A program made the translations under genes and the position numbers. Under the pieces are notes generated by a model. It ran no database searches. It saw nothing but the letters and a program-made list of their open reading frames with translations, and was not told the origin of the DNA. Positions 37,060 through 46,379 of a stretch of DNA of 64,000 nt are shown here, one piece after another (positions within the stretch are counted from its first letter, which is position 1; the number at the start of each line of letters is the position of its first letter). The stretch lies in contig NZ_OZ197277.1 of assembly GCF_964291045.1 (NCBI RefSeq), forward strand, positions 1,240,001 to 1,304,000. Reading direction: 5' to 3'. Origin of the DNA: PALSA-1444 sp964291045. GTDB lineage: Bacteria; Chlamydiota; Chlamydiia; Chlamydiales; Rhabdochlamydiaceae.

Positions 37060-37618
37060 TTATTGCTCTATTTTGCTTGTCCCAAAGTAGACTGCTGATG
37101 GTGTCTGATATTTAAGTCCTTGGTGAGGTCTATCTTCGTTATAAAAATTAAAGTAGTCTTTCAGTCCTAGCTTCACCTCTTTTAGGCTTTCGTATGCTTT
37201 GAGATAAATATCTTCATATTTAATGCTTCTCCAGAGCTTCTCTACAAATACATTCTCCAGAGCTCTTCCCTTCCCATCCATACTGATTTTAATCCCCTTT
37301 TTCTCTAGATGATTTGTAAACTTGAGGCTTGTAAATTGCACATCTTGGTCTGTATTAAAAATCTCTGGAGATCTATTTTTTAACCCTCTTTGTAAAGCCT
37401 CTAGGTAAAATTCCGTATCAAGGACATTTGAAAGCTCCCATGCAATCACGTATCTACTAAACCAATCAATAATCGCAAATAGATACCTAAACCCTTTTAA
37501 CAGAGGAATATAGGTGATACCTGACCTGTTTACACTAAGGAGCTCGCATTGCCTTCGCTAAGATCACCACTTAGTTGAAGGCTCTATAAGCTTTCTTCTT
37601 TCACTTACGTCAGAATCT
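37060..37618 (-). pseudogene. IS3 orfB transposase remnant
   Basis: A broken N-terminal part (R-R-Q-C-E-L-L-S-V-N-R-S-G) is fused directly to the catalytic-core part (I-T-Y-I-P-L...A-I-I-D-W-F-S-R-Y-V-I-A-W-E-L-S-N). In intact IS3 proteins about 130 residues separate these. The C-terminal half through Y-N-E-D-R-P-H-Q-G is clean and carries the last DDE acidic residue. The protein cannot be functional. Confidence 0.85.
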
Positions 37619-37902
37619 TTAATTTTTTTTAAGCCACTCCACTTCCATTTTTAGTCTGCCAATTTGCCTGGTAAGCTCTAATTTTTCTTTTGTTTCTAGG
37701 AAAACTTCCTTAGAATTTTTTGACCGTTTTTCAAAAATCTTAGGACCTTCTTCTAAAAATTGCTTTTTCCAGCTAGCAAGAAGTAAAGGATGAACTTCTA
37801 AATCTCCTGCTAGCTTAAGCCACCCGTTTTTTCACCTTTTAAGATTCCCATGACAGCCTTAAGCTTAAATTTGGCTGAATGAATTCGTCTTTTTTTGGAC
37901 AT
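37619..37902 (-). pseudogene. IS3 orfA (helix-turn-helix) remnant, frameshifted
   Basis: The frame starts with M-S-K-K-R-R-I-H-S-A-K-F-K behind a clear AGGAG site and meets a TAG after about 30 codons. Removing one base restores W-L-K-L-A-G-D-L-E-V-H-P and W-K-K-Q-F-L-E-E-G-P. An A8 tract at the end is the usual programmed frameshift site into orfB. Confidence 0.8.
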
Positions 37903-37973
37903 TTTCTGTCTCCTTTTTTAGGGAGATTATAAGCTTAAAAGTCCTTAAAAAATGGTCCTAATTTTCCATACCA

Positions 37974-39722
37974 TTATACTTTTACCCTTTCATTGTCCAA
38001 AGAATGATTGTCGTTTTCTTCCTGTTTTTGATGCTCTATTAAAGCTTTACGGGCTTTTTCTAAATTAGAATAAGCATTCTTTTCTTCTACTTTATGCCTT
38101 AATTCTAGAGCAATTTTTAAAGCCTTTTCATGATACTTGATTGCTTTAAGATACTCTCCTAAATCGTGATAGCTAGTTCCTAAATTGCTATAAGCTCTTC
38201 TCTTCCCTACTTGATCTCTTAATCCTAATGAAATCTTTAAAACTTTTTTGTGATGTTCGATTGCCTTATGATACTCTTTTAAATTATTATAGCTTGTTCC
38301 TAAATTACAATAAGCTCTTGCTTCCCCTAATTGATCTCTTAATCCTAATGAGATTTTTAAAACTTTCTCATGATATTCAATTGCCTTATGGTACTCCCCT
38401 AACCTGTGATAGCTAATTCCTAAATTGCTATAGACTCTTTTTTCTCCAACTTGATCTTTTAGCTCTAACGCGATCTTTAACGCCTTCTCCTGATATTCGA
38501 TTGCTGTATGGTACTTTCCTAACCTGTGATAGCCATTTCCTAAATTGCAATAAATTCCCCCTTCCCACACTTGATTTCTTAGCTCTAGCGAGATCTTTAA
38601 AGACTTCTCATAATACTCGATTGCCTTACGACACTTTCCTAACTCCCTATAGCCATTTCCTAAATTGCAATAGAGACTCCCTTCTTTGACTCGGTCTCTT
38701 AGCTCTAGGAAAATCTTTAATGACTTCTCATAATACTTGATTGCTTTACGGTACTTTCCTAACTCCTTATAGCCATTTCCTAAATTGCCATAAGCTCTCC
38801 CTTCTCCTATTTGGTCTCTCAACTCTAGGGAGATCTTTAAATCCTCCTTATAACACTTAACCGCCTTCCAGAATTTTCCTAAACCCTCATAACCATTTCC
38901 TAAATTACCATAAGCTCTCCCTTCTCCTACTTGATCTTTCAGCTCTAGGGAGATCTTTAATACCTTTTCCTGATACTTGATAGCCTTATGATATTCTCCT
39001 AACCTTTGGTAGCTCTTTCCTAAATTTTCATAGGCTCTTCCTTCTCCTAATTGATCTTTTAGCCCTAGAGCAACCTTTAAAGTCTTTTTATAATATTCAA
39101 GTGACCTCTGGTACATTCCTAAGTCATAATAGCTTTGTCCTAAATGGTTATAAGCTTTCCTTTCTCCTATTTGATCTCTTAATCCTAGAGCAATCTTCAA
39201 AGCCTTTTCGTGATATTCGATTGCTTTATGGTATTCTCTTAAATCGTCATACACATTTCCTAAATTACAATAAGTAATTCCTTCTCCTACTTTATCTTTT
39301 AGGGTTAAGGCACTCTCTAACTCTTTTTCATGGTATTTGATCATTTGATAGTGCTCTTTGAGGAAATCAGATGACTGAATGGTATAAGAAACTAGCTTGC
39401 TTTCTTGAGTATCGCTATCTTCTTTCTCATTTAAACTCACTTGCAATTGAAAAGCCTCTTCTCTTGAAATGAGCCTAAAGCCGTTCCCTTCTCTTAAGAG
39501 GTATAACTTAGTTTGAAGATCTTGACCTAATTGAGAAATATCCCCTTCATATTTTCTCCCTTTATAAAGCTCTCTTTCAAGTGCTTCTTGAACTTTAGTA
39601 AGAGTATCTGAAGTGACAAGTGATAGAGAGTAGAGCCTAGTTTTCTGACTTGAAGAGTGAGAAGGGTGCAAAGAACACTTGATTAGCCCTACTTCACTTA
39701 AAATTCTTTTAGAAATCTCCAT
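37974..39722 (-). CDS. TPR protein with about eleven 40-residue repeats
   Basis: Residues ~125-560 hold tandem 40-residue repeats of the form Y-H-K-A-I-E-Y-H-E-K-.-L-K-I-.-L-.-L-.-D-Q-.-G-E and A-Y-.-N-L-G-.-.-Y. This is the long TPR variant found in kinesin light chain and LGN/GPSM2-like proteins. The DNA period is 120 bp. The N-terminal 120 residues are unrecognised, and no signal peptide is seen. AGGAG precedes the ATG. A protein-interaction scaffold, possibly host-directed, is likely. Confidence 0.82.
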   Translation of the reverse strand: MEISKRILSEVGLIKCSLHPSHSSSQKTRLYSLSLVTSDTLTKVQEALERELYKGRKYEGDISQLGQDLQTKLYLLREGNGFRLISREEAFQLQVSLNEKEDSDTQESKLVSYTIQSSDFLKEHYQMIKYHEKELESALTLKDKVGEGITYCNLGNVYDDLREYHKAIEYHEKALKIALGLRDQIGERKAYNHLGQSYYDLGMYQRSLEYYKKTLKVALGLKDQLGEGRAYENLGKSYQRLGEYHKAIKYQEKVLKISLELKDQVGEGRAYGNLGNGYEGLGKFWKAVKCYKEDLKISLELRDQIGEGRAYGNLGNGYKELGKYRKAIKYYEKSLKIFLELRDRVKEGSLYCNLGNGYRELGKCRKAIEYYEKSLKISLELRNQVWEGGIYCNLGNGYHRLGKYHTAIEYQEKALKIALELKDQVGEKRVYSNLGISYHRLGEYHKAIEYHEKVLKISLGLRDQLGEARAYCNLGTSYNNLKEYHKAIEHHKKVLKISLGLRDQVGKRRAYSNLGTSYHDLGEYLKAIKYHEKALKIALELRHKVEEKNAYSNLEKARKALIEHQKQEENDNHSLDNERVKV

Positions 39723-40039
39723 TGATTATCTCCTAAAATTTTCAATAAATATTGTGATATTAACGATAATACTATATTTGATCGAGATTTTTTGAACTAA
39801 AAAAATCATGTGGATTGAATCATGATTTAGCCTTAAGAAATAGCCCCTATTGCTTAAGACTTAATTTTTTGCAACATATGAAAGAACTAAACCTTGTTGC
39901 CAAGCTCTAGCACACGAATAAATAAATTGTTTGATAGATATGAAATCTATAGGGGTTTTCTAAAAATACTCTCTAGAAGTCTTATAAATCCCCTACTCAT
40001 TCCAAGTATTTGAGTGTCAATACCCCTTCAAAGACTACA
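39723..40039. other. Intergenic stretch, no gene seen
   Basis: Upstream region of the TPR gene and downstream region of an IS5-like remnant. Stops occur in all frames. A TATAGT-like box lies near 39772 on the minus strand, but no matching -35 is convincing. Confidence 0.35.
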
Positions 40040-40575
40040 TTACTGCATTCCCTCTATTGTTTTACGTAAATAATATTCTAGCGTCTTTTCATCTTTGATT
40101 TCAGCGTGGAGAATGCTTCCTGTTTCTCTATCGGTCATAAAGTAGAGCTTATTCCACTTTATTGTGACATTTGGTCTAAAAGCTTTCCTCTTTTCTTTCC
40201 CATAAAGCCTAAGACCTCTCTTATCTAACACAATATCTGTGACTGTATCTCTTTCCATCATATTTTCAGGAGGGGAAGTTTTCACTCTTCTATATAGCTG
40301 TGTATACGAAGGGGATTTTATAGGTGCATCTTGAAAATCTAGAATAGATCTAAAAAACCCTTCAGAGGCTCTTAGAGAAAGATTAAATTGCATTTGCAAC
40401 ATATGCACCCTTTGCATCAAAGAGTCAGGATAGGTAAAAGGGTGGCCATTTTTTTTAGACTTAGGAATCTTTAAATCTTTTAAAGCTTAGAGGATCTATC
40501 CAAACAGTAATTTTAAGCGCATTCGCTAATGTTTTCTCATCTACAGCTTGAGTGTTGGGAGTTAGCATCCATTTT
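40040..40575 (-). pseudogene. IS5-like transposase remnant
   Basis: The open part (40420-40040) has L-R-A-S-E-G-F-F-R-S-I-L-D-F-Q and D-K-R-G-L-R-L-Y-G-K, matching the N-terminal and first-Asp region of IS5-type transposases. Upstream, out of frame, K-N-G-H-P-F-T-Y-P-D-S-L and W-I-D-P-L continue the alignment. The C-terminal catalytic part is missing. It is related to, but diverged from, the copies at 51142 and 56168. Confidence 0.75.
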
Positions 40576-40775
40576 CCTTTTTTAATATAAAATATTACCT
40601 TCCTTCTTTTTCTTTAATCAATAAAAAACTCTCTTTTTTTAAGCTTTTCTCTAGAAAACATCTAGCTCATCTAAAAAATATTCTACCTTAATATTAAGCC
40701 GTTCTGTATGTCATGGATTAAAGGCATGAGAGTGCTTTTGTTGATTTAATAGACCTATGTTTAGGGAACCATTTT

Positions 40776-42059
40776 ATGAAAACACAGCCTAAAGAGATGT
40801 ACATCTTATCCCTCATTGAAATGTGTCAGCGGTTTGCTTTTTGGGGAATCGGCAATCTCCTCGTGCTGTATGTGGTGAGTATTTATAAGTTTTCAGATCA
40901 AGAGGCAACGCATCTTTACGGCATATTTACAGGTATTGCGTTTATCTTACCTCTCTTTGGAGGGTATATTGCTGATCAAACCAGTTATCAAAAAAGTGTT
41001 ATCGTAGGATCGCTATCTACAGCTTTTGGATGCCTTCTTCTTTCTACAGGAGTATTACCCCTTCTTTATACAGGACTTTTCTTTGCAGCAACAGGAGCTA
41101 GTATTTTTACGCCCAGCATTTACACCCTTTTAAGCCGCCTTTATCAAAACTACCCTAAGCTTAGAGAGGGAGGATTCTCCATTTACTACTCAGCCGTTAA
41201 CGTGGGCGTGTTTTTAGCGACGTTTATTTTAGGAGCGCTTGGCCATAAAGGGTACTGGAGAGAAGCTTTTATACTTGCCGCTTTGATTCAGCTTCTTGGA
41301 CTGTTGATCTTTTTAAAGGTGATGAAGCTGCCTCATTTTTTAAAAATGCATAGTAATGCTTCTTCTTTGTTAGAAAAGGAAGATACATCTTCTTTAACAA
41401 AGGTGCAAAAAGGGCGTATTGCAGTGATTTGCATCCTCTCTTTTATCTCAATTTTGTTTTGGATGTGTTATGTTCAAGGGTGGTCTTCGATGACCCTTTT
41501 TACGCTAAGGTATACCGATAAAATGATAGGAAATTTTGAGGTGCCAACTTCTTGGTTTCTCTCTCTTGAGACACTCTATTTGATTCTGCTAGCTTTTCCT
41601 TTAGCCTTTTGTTATAAACTGCTCGCCAAATACCAGAAAGACCCTTCCCCTTCTTTGAAAACAGCGCTCAGTTTAATCGCTATGGGCCTTTGCTTTTTTG
41701 TGATGAGACAAGGAGCTTTGCAAATCCCCTCAGGATCTTTATCTGACTCCATTAGCCCAAGCTATCTCATCACCGCGTTTGCTTTTATGGCCCTTGCTGA
41801 AATGCTGATTGCGCCTATTGGACTCTCGCTTGTGACAAGGCTCTCTCCTCCTAGATACACCGCGCAGCTTGTAGGCATTTGGTATCTTTGCTTAGGAATT
41901 GCCTCTTATTTAGGAGGCATCATGGCAGGGTGGATGTCTTCGATGAAAGAGCTCTCTTCTTTTTTTGAGATATTTATTTACCTCTCTTGGATCCCAGCCA
42001 TCATCTTACTCTTAATGGCTAAAAGGCTCACCAAACTCTCCCATATGGAGGATCTCTAA
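40776..42059 (+). CDS. POT family (proton-dependent oligopeptide) transporter
   Basis: A membrane protein of the major facilitator type with about 12 hydrophobic segments. The N-terminal E-M-C-Q-R-F-A-F-W-G pattern is the POT family hallmark (E-x-x-E-R-F-x-x-Y/W-G). The second signature, near residue 75, is G-G-Y-I-A-D. It likely imports di- and tripeptides across the inner membrane, which suits an intracellular parasite. Its 3' end overlaps the convergent RluA-type gene by 48 bp. Confidence 0.9.
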   Translation: MKTQPKEMYILSLIEMCQRFAFWGIGNLLVLYVVSIYKFSDQEATHLYGIFTGIAFILPLFGGYIADQTSYQKSVIVGSLSTAFGCLLLSTGVLPLLYTGLFFAATGASIFTPSIYTLLSRLYQNYPKLREGGFSIYYSAVNVGVFLATFILGALGHKGYWREAFILAALIQLLGLLIFLKVMKLPHFLKMHSNASSLLEKEDTSSLTKVQKGRIAVICILSFISILFWMCYVQGWSSMTLFTLRYTDKMIGNFEVPTSWFLSLETLYLILLAFPLAFCYKLLAKYQKDPSPSLKTALSLIAMGLCFFVMRQGALQIPSGSLSDSISPSYLITAFAFMALAEMLIAPIGLSLVTRLSPPRYTAQLVGIWYLCLGIASYLGGIMAGWMSSMKELSSFFEIFIYLSWIPAIILLLMAKRLTKLSHMEDL

Positions 42060-42974
42060 AGCCTCAGTAAAATCAGGAGGAAGATCAGCTGTCACTTCTA
42101 CATTAAGTCCTGTAATAGGATGGGTAAAAGCTACGCTATAGGCGTGTAAAAGATGCCGAAGAGGTTTATAGCTTGATTGAAACACAGCTGCATATTGATG
42201 ATCGCCTAAAATCGGATGCCGCATCTCTTTCATGTGAACTCTTAGTTGATGTGTTCTTCCTGTAATAGGATGGCACTCCACCAAAGACGCCTTATCCCCG
42301 GAAGCGATTTTTTTCCAGTGAGTTTCTGAGATCATTCCTTGAGGAGCCGAGTGATACACTGTTTGCCCTTCATAACGGAATTTAGGAGCAAGGTGAGAGA
42401 CAATTTCTCCCTGAGGAAGTTTTACAATTCCATCTACGATGGCAAGATAAGTTTTATGAATCTTCTTTTGACGAAACACTTCGATCATTTTTTCAATCGC
42501 AAATTGACTCTTACCCAAAAGAATCACGCCTGACGTGTCTTTATCAAGGCGATGTAAAAGATACCCTTCTAACTGAGGATCATCAGACACCATGCCAGCT
42601 GGTTTATCATACGCTTTTAACCACTCATCTTCCCACAGTAAAACCGGCTTAATGACCGCTTTTACCTCTTCCATTTGGATGATCACAACCTTATCCCCTG
42701 TTTTTAAAGGGTGAGTCGAAAAGGTTTCAAGCCTGCCGTTAACGGTGCATCTTTTGGCCTCAACCCACCGCTTTAGGGCTTTCACAGAAGGGGGTTTTTT
42801 GTAGTTATCACGTAAAAAAGCAAGTAGCGTCATTCCATGCTCTTTCTTAGACACGGTAAATTTTTGCTCTAAAGACTCTTCTTCCAAATATCTAGAGAAC
42901 CGCTTTGATCCGTACCCTTTTTTATGGGGATGACGGGATTTAAAATCTCGTTTTTCTTGTTGTTTTTTTAACAT
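42012..42974 (-). CDS. RluA-family 23S rRNA/tRNA pseudouridine synthase
   Basis: An S4-like RNA-binding domain (residues ~48-105) precedes the catalytic domain. The active-site motif is H-R-L-D-K-D-T-S-G, with the catalytic Asp in the RLD. The later G-R-T-H-Q-L-R-V-H motif completes the family signature. The exact target (RluC, RluD or RluA type) cannot be set. A basic, Lys/Arg-rich N-terminal extension is present. It is convergent with the POT gene and overlaps its end. Confidence 0.93.
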   Translation of the reverse strand: MLKKQQEKRDFKSRHPHKKGYGSKRFSRYLEEESLEQKFTVSKKEHGMTLLAFLRDNYKKPPSVKALKRWVEAKRCTVNGRLETFSTHPLKTGDKVVIIQMEEVKAVIKPVLLWEDEWLKAYDKPAGMVSDDPQLEGYLLHRLDKDTSGVILLGKSQFAIEKMIEVFRQKKIHKTYLAIVDGIVKLPQGEIVSHLAPKFRYEGQTVYHSAPQGMISETHWKKIASGDKASLVECHPITGRTHQLRVHMKEMRHPILGDHQYAAVFQSSYKPLRHLLHAYSVAFTHPITGLNVEVTADLPPDFTEALEILHMGEFGEPFSH

Positions 42975-43023
42975 GGATAAAAGCCTTGAGGTGGTAAGTT
43001 TTAAGAGTTATATTAAGGTCTCT

Positions 43024-43075
43024 TTAAAAAAAGAAAGCATGCATTAAAAACCCTATCAAGGATTTAATGCATGCT
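43024..43075 (-). terminator. Strong Rho-independent terminator of ssb-pepA
   Basis: A perfect 13-bp stem (AGCATGCATTAAA at 43036-43048 with TTTAATGCATGCT at 43063-43075) is followed on the minus strand by a run of seven T. It lies 10 bp after the pepA stop. Confidence 0.85.
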
Positions 43076-43085
43076 CTATCAAGCT

Positions 43086-44555
43086 TTAAGAGCCGTTTTG
43101 AGAAAAGTATTCAACAAGGAGTCTCACACCCACGCCTGTTGCAGGAGTTGTGTGATAGCCATGCGGAGTACTTAAATATGCTGTTCCTGCGATATCTAAA
43201 TGCGCCCAAGGGGTCTCTTTTTTCACAAATTCTTGAATGAATAAAGCGCCGTTAATGGCAGAAGCTTTGCGGTCCCCTGCATTTTTAATGTCTGCAATGG
43301 ATGATTTTAAAGACTCTTTATATTCATCATAAAGCGGTAGGCGCCATACTCTTTCATACACCTTTTCTCCAGATGTTGTTAAGGCATCTGCAAGCCCTTG
43401 GTTGTTACTAAAAAGACCTGTCACATGCTCTCCTAAAGCGACCACAACCCCACCTGTCAGCGTTGCTAAATCAATGATATGACTCACTGGATAGTGCGCT
43501 TCTAAATAGCTAATGGCATCTGCTAAAACAAGTCTTCCCTCTGCATCGGTATCTGCAATTTCAACTGTTTTACCGCTATAGCTTTTGTAGACATCTCCTG
43601 GCTTATAGCTGTTAGATCCAATGCTATTTTCTGTAGAGGGGATCACTCCGATGATATTGACAGGAAGTTTTAAACTAGCTACTGCTTTAAGGGTTCCTAA
43701 AACAGATCCAGCTCCTGACATATCGTCTTTCATGGTCTCCATACTACCCCGTGGCTTTAAGTTAAGCCCCCCGGTATCGTAGGTGATCCCTTTTCCAACA
43801 ATCGCTGTATAGGTATTAGAATTAGGGTTTCCTTGATATTTCACGGTGATTAAAGCAGGATCTCTCACAGAGGATCTATTAACAGCTAAAATCAGCCCAA
43901 GACCCTCTTTTTTCATCTCTTCTTTTCCCATGACTGTTGTTTCAAGGACAGGATAAGAAGCTGCAAGTTCTCTTGCAACAGAAGCTAGCTTTTGCGGGGT
44001 GATGTCATCGGCATTGCCGTTCACAAGATCCCTTGTAAAGTTGACTGATTCTGTGATGAGAAAGGCTCTTTGACATTTTTTAAATACTTCTTCTGATATT
44101 CCCACTAAACACACCGACTCAAGGAGGGCTTTTGCCTCTTTTTTAAGCGTGTCACATTTGAGCGCATCAAAGGTGTAGTGCGTGAGGAATACACCCTCTG
44201 TAATCGCAGAGGCAGCTCCTTCTTCAGAAGGGGTGTAAATGTTCAGCGCTTTCCATTTTTTCTGTCTTGCAAGCTTAACAGCAGATGCGATAGCTCTTCG
44301 CCAAGATTCTAAGGAGCACTCTTCTTTTTTTCCGCATCCAAGAAGCACTAATCTCTTCTCTTTTTCTAAATCAAGATAAAGGGTTGTAACCTCTCCTTCT
44401 TTAGCAAGAAAATCGCCGCTCTCAAGAAGCGCTTCAATTTCTTTTGCAAAGTAAGGGGTTAAAGGCTCAATCCCTTTTTCTAACTGAAAGCAAGGTAAGA
44501 TGATACAATCAGCATCTGTCCTATTTTCTATTAAAGGAGCATGAGAAAAATGCAT
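43086..44555 (-). CDS. pepA: Leucyl aminopeptidase PepA (M17)
   Basis: PepA is a dizinc or dimanganese hexameric aminopeptidase releasing N-terminal residues. The M17 signature D-T-D-A-E-G-R-L-V-L lies near residue 340, with metal-ligand blocks V-G-K-G-I-T-Y-D-T-G-G and K-D-D-M-S-G-A earlier. Length (489 aa) is typical. Its ATG overlaps the ssb stop by one base (TGATG), and a strong terminator follows. The ssb-pepA neighbourhood is also recalled from Chlamydia. Confidence 0.97.
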   Translation of the reverse strand: MHFSHAPLIENRTDADCIILPCFQLEKGIEPLTPYFAKEIEALLESGDFLAKEGEVTTLYLDLEKEKRLVLLGCGKKEECSLESWRRAIASAVKLARQKKWKALNIYTPSEEGAASAITEGVFLTHYTFDALKCDTLKKEAKALLESVCLVGISEEVFKKCQRAFLITESVNFTRDLVNGNADDITPQKLASVARELAASYPVLETTVMGKEEMKKEGLGLILAVNRSSVRDPALITVKYQGNPNSNTYTAIVGKGITYDTGGLNLKPRGSMETMKDDMSGAGSVLGTLKAVASLKLPVNIIGVIPSTENSIGSNSYKPGDVYKSYSGKTVEIADTDAEGRLVLADAISYLEAHYPVSHIIDLATLTGGVVVALGEHVTGLFSNNQGLADALTTSGEKVYERVWRLPLYDEYKESLKSSIADIKNAGDRKASAINGALFIQEFVKKETPWAHLDIAGTAYLSTPHGYHTTPATGVGVRLLVEYFSQNGS

Positions 44556-45007
44556 CAGAACGGTACCTCATCATCTGAGAACATCGGTGTAGATTTTGAT
44601 TGTCCGTAGCTAGGTTGTTCAGGGCTTGATCCAAAAGAAGATTCTGAAGAAGCTGAAGGAGCGCTCTCTCTTGAATCTCCGCTCGAGTGATCAGGTTTTC
44701 CAAAAGGGCTAAAGGAAATGCTTGTTGCTGTCACACTCATTGAAATTTGAGGTTTTCCATCCCGGTCTGTAAAAATTTCAGGTTTATGAATTTCTCCCAT
44801 GACAACAATGGAGCTTCCCTTTTTAAAGTAAGTCATCATTTTATCAAACTGCTCACCCCAGACAGAAACTCTCCACCAAATGGTGTCATCTTTTGACCCT
44901 TTACGGGCACGAGCAGCCACGCGAAGTGTTGTGACTTTTTGGCCTGATGATGTGAAACGCACCTCAGGATCTGATCCCAAATGACCAGCGATCATAGTAT
45001 GATTCAT
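44555..45007 (-). CDS. ssb: Single-stranded DNA-binding protein
   Basis: An OB-fold domain (residues 1-105) opens with M-N-H-T-M-I-A-G-H-L-G-S-D-P-E-V and includes W-W-R-V-S-V-W-G. A Ser/Gly/Pro-rich linker leads to the acidic tip D-D-E-V-P-F, the protein-docking tail of bacterial SSBs. It is first in the operon with pepA and has a TATAAT box 36 bp upstream. Confidence 0.97.
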   Translation of the reverse strand: MNHTMIAGHLGSDPEVRFTSSGQKVTTLRVAARARKGSKDDTIWWRVSVWGEQFDKMMTYFKKGSSIVVMGEIHKPEIFTDRDGKPQISMSVTATSISFSPFGKPDHSSGDSRESAPSASSESSFGSSPEQPSYGQSKSTPMFSDDEVPF

Positions 45008-45042
45008 TTTAAACTCTCCACATTAAATACAACTTTCTCTAC

Positions 45043-45048
45043 ATTATA
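45043..45048 (-). promoter_or_regulatory. Perfect -10 box upstream of ssb
   Basis: A TATAAT on the minus strand lies 36 bp before the ssb ATG. No matching -35 is evident at 17 bp, so promoter strength is uncertain. Confidence 0.45.
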
Positions 45049-45144
45049 CAACGAGCAATAGAATCATGATAACAATTTTCTCGAGATATAAGAGAATATT
45101 AACAGGCATGCGCTCAGCTTTAACCTTAAGAAGGCTCTTGGACC

Positions 45145-45522
45145 ATGAAAGAAATTAAAACAACAAACGCCCCTCTTGCTATTGGCCCCTATTCTCAAGC
45201 GATTCTCTCGAAGGGATTCCTCTTTATTTCAGGGCAAATCCCGATTAATCCGGTATCAGGACAGGTGGAATCTACAACTATTGAAGGGCAAACGAGGCAA
45301 GTACTTGCGAATTTAGAAGCGATTTTAAAAGCAGCTGACCTCTCCTTTGATCATGTTGTGAAATCTGAAATCTATCTGAAAGACCTCTCGCACTTTTCGG
45401 TTGTGAACGCGCTCTATGCAGAATGCTTTAAAGGCGAGATTAAACCTGCAAGACAAACCATGCAAGTAGCTAAACTCCCTCTTGACGCGCTCATTGAAAT
45501 CTCTTGTATTGCGTGTGTTTAA
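45145..45522 (+). CDS. ridA: RidA family enamine/imine deaminase
   Basis: RidA (YjgF/UK114) hydrolyses reactive enamines and imines made by PLP enzymes. The 125-aa protein has the N-terminal A-P-L-A-I-G-P-Y-S-Q-A and G-Q-I-P substrate-pocket motifs and the C-terminal P-A-R-Q-T-M-Q-V block that carries the key arginine. The gene is single and faces away from ssb. Confidence 0.95.
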   Translation: MKEIKTTNAPLAIGPYSQAILSKGFLFISGQIPINPVSGQVESTTIEGQTRQVLANLEAILKAADLSFDHVVKSEIYLKDLSHFSVVNALYAECFKGEIKPARQTMQVAKLPLDALIEISCIACV

Positions 45523-45552
45523 CACACGCCTTTCTTGATATCTCTTAAAACC

Positions 45553-46377
45553 TTAAACTGAATGGAATTTTTCTGTAGACTTTCTTTTAAGCAAAATGAG
45601 CCCTCCGATGATGAAGGGAATAGATAGAATTTGTCCCATTGTGAATACACTTCCTAAAAAGATAGCGCTTTGCTCTTCTTTGAAATACTCAATCAAAAAC
45701 CGAAAAACAAAAACAGATGTCACAAAAAGGCCGCAGAGCGCTCCATCACGCGGAAGTTTTTTCTGATGATAAAGCGTCATCATCACAGCAAAAAGAGCGA
45801 AATAAAAAACAGATTCATAAAGCTGTACAGGGTGCCTTGGTATAGGAGAGGACCCATCAATGGGGTGACCAAAAATGATACCCCACGGCACTGTTGTGAC
45901 CTTCCCTAAGATTTCTTGGTTAAAAAAATTCCCCATCCGAATGGAAGCAGCTGGAAGCCCTGCCACGACAGAGAGATAATCTAGCAGCTTTAAAAGGGTA
46001 ACTGAGCGGTGTTTTCTTTGATAGAAAATCAGCGCAGTAATGAGTCCAATTACTCCTCCATGACTTGATAGCCCCCCTTCCCAAAAATAGAGAAGTGCTA
46101 AAGGGCGCATCTTCATGACCATCCATCCTTGATAAAAGAGGATATCAAACAGTCTAGCCCCTAGAATAATGCCTAGAAGTAGAGAGAGTGTAAACGTATC
46201 TCCCTCATGATACGCCCCTTTCCCTTCTTTTTTAAATAGAGAAAGTAGAATTTGGTGCGCGAGCATAATCCCCAGAGCAAAAAAAGCGCCGTACCACAGA
46301 AGCGGACGGTCTAAGATAGGGATATTCCAAGGGAAAATCGCAGGAGAGGGGTCCCAATACAGGTAAGCAAATAGCAG
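45553..46377 (-). CDS. lgt: Prolipoprotein diacylglyceryl transferase, apparent non-ATG start
   Basis: Lgt moves diacylglycerol from phosphatidylglycerol to the lipobox Cys at the inner membrane. Conserved blocks are S-S-H-G-G-V-I-G, R-M-G-N-F-F-N-Q-E and R-F-L-I-E-Y-F. The first in-frame ATG (46266) lies 37 codons into a conserved N-terminus (Y-W-D-P-S-P and R-P-L-L-W-Y-G are still upstream), so translation must begin earlier. Between the in-frame stop upstream and those residues there is no ATG, GTG or TTG. A CTG at 46377 follows AAGGGG at suitable spacing and starts 2 nt after the upstream gene's stop, giving a normal 274-aa protein. If initiation were only at 46266 the first membrane segment would be lost. 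Confidence 0.88.
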   Translation of the reverse strand: MLFAYLYWDPSPAIFPWNIPILDRPLLWYGAFFALGIMLAHQILLSLFKKEGKGAYHEGDTFTLSLLLGIILGARLFDILFYQGWMVMKMRPLALLYFWEGGLSSHGGVIGLITALIFYQRKHRSVTLLKLLDYLSVVAGLPAASIRMGNFFNQEILGKVTTVPWGIIFGHPIDGSSPIPRHPVQLYESVFYFALFAVMMTLYHQKKLPRDGALCGLFVTSVFVFRFLIEYFKEEQSAIFLGSVFTMGQILSIPFIIGGLILLKRKSTEKFHSV

Positions 46378-46379
46378 AG

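Larger units (their letters stand above)
37024..37960 (-). mobile_element. Decayed, internally deleted IS3-family element
   Basis: orfA and orfB remnants of an IS3-type element lie in order on the minus strand. The boundaries are estimated from imperfect similarity of the two ends (GACCA...AAGC). orfA is frameshifted, and orfB has lost a large internal portion. The right end sits about 13 bp after the stop of the TPR gene. Confidence 0.75.

Noticed and set aside
40040..42059. Operon of the IS5-like remnant with the POT transporter
   Set aside because: They lie on opposite strands, and the remnant has no intact frame.
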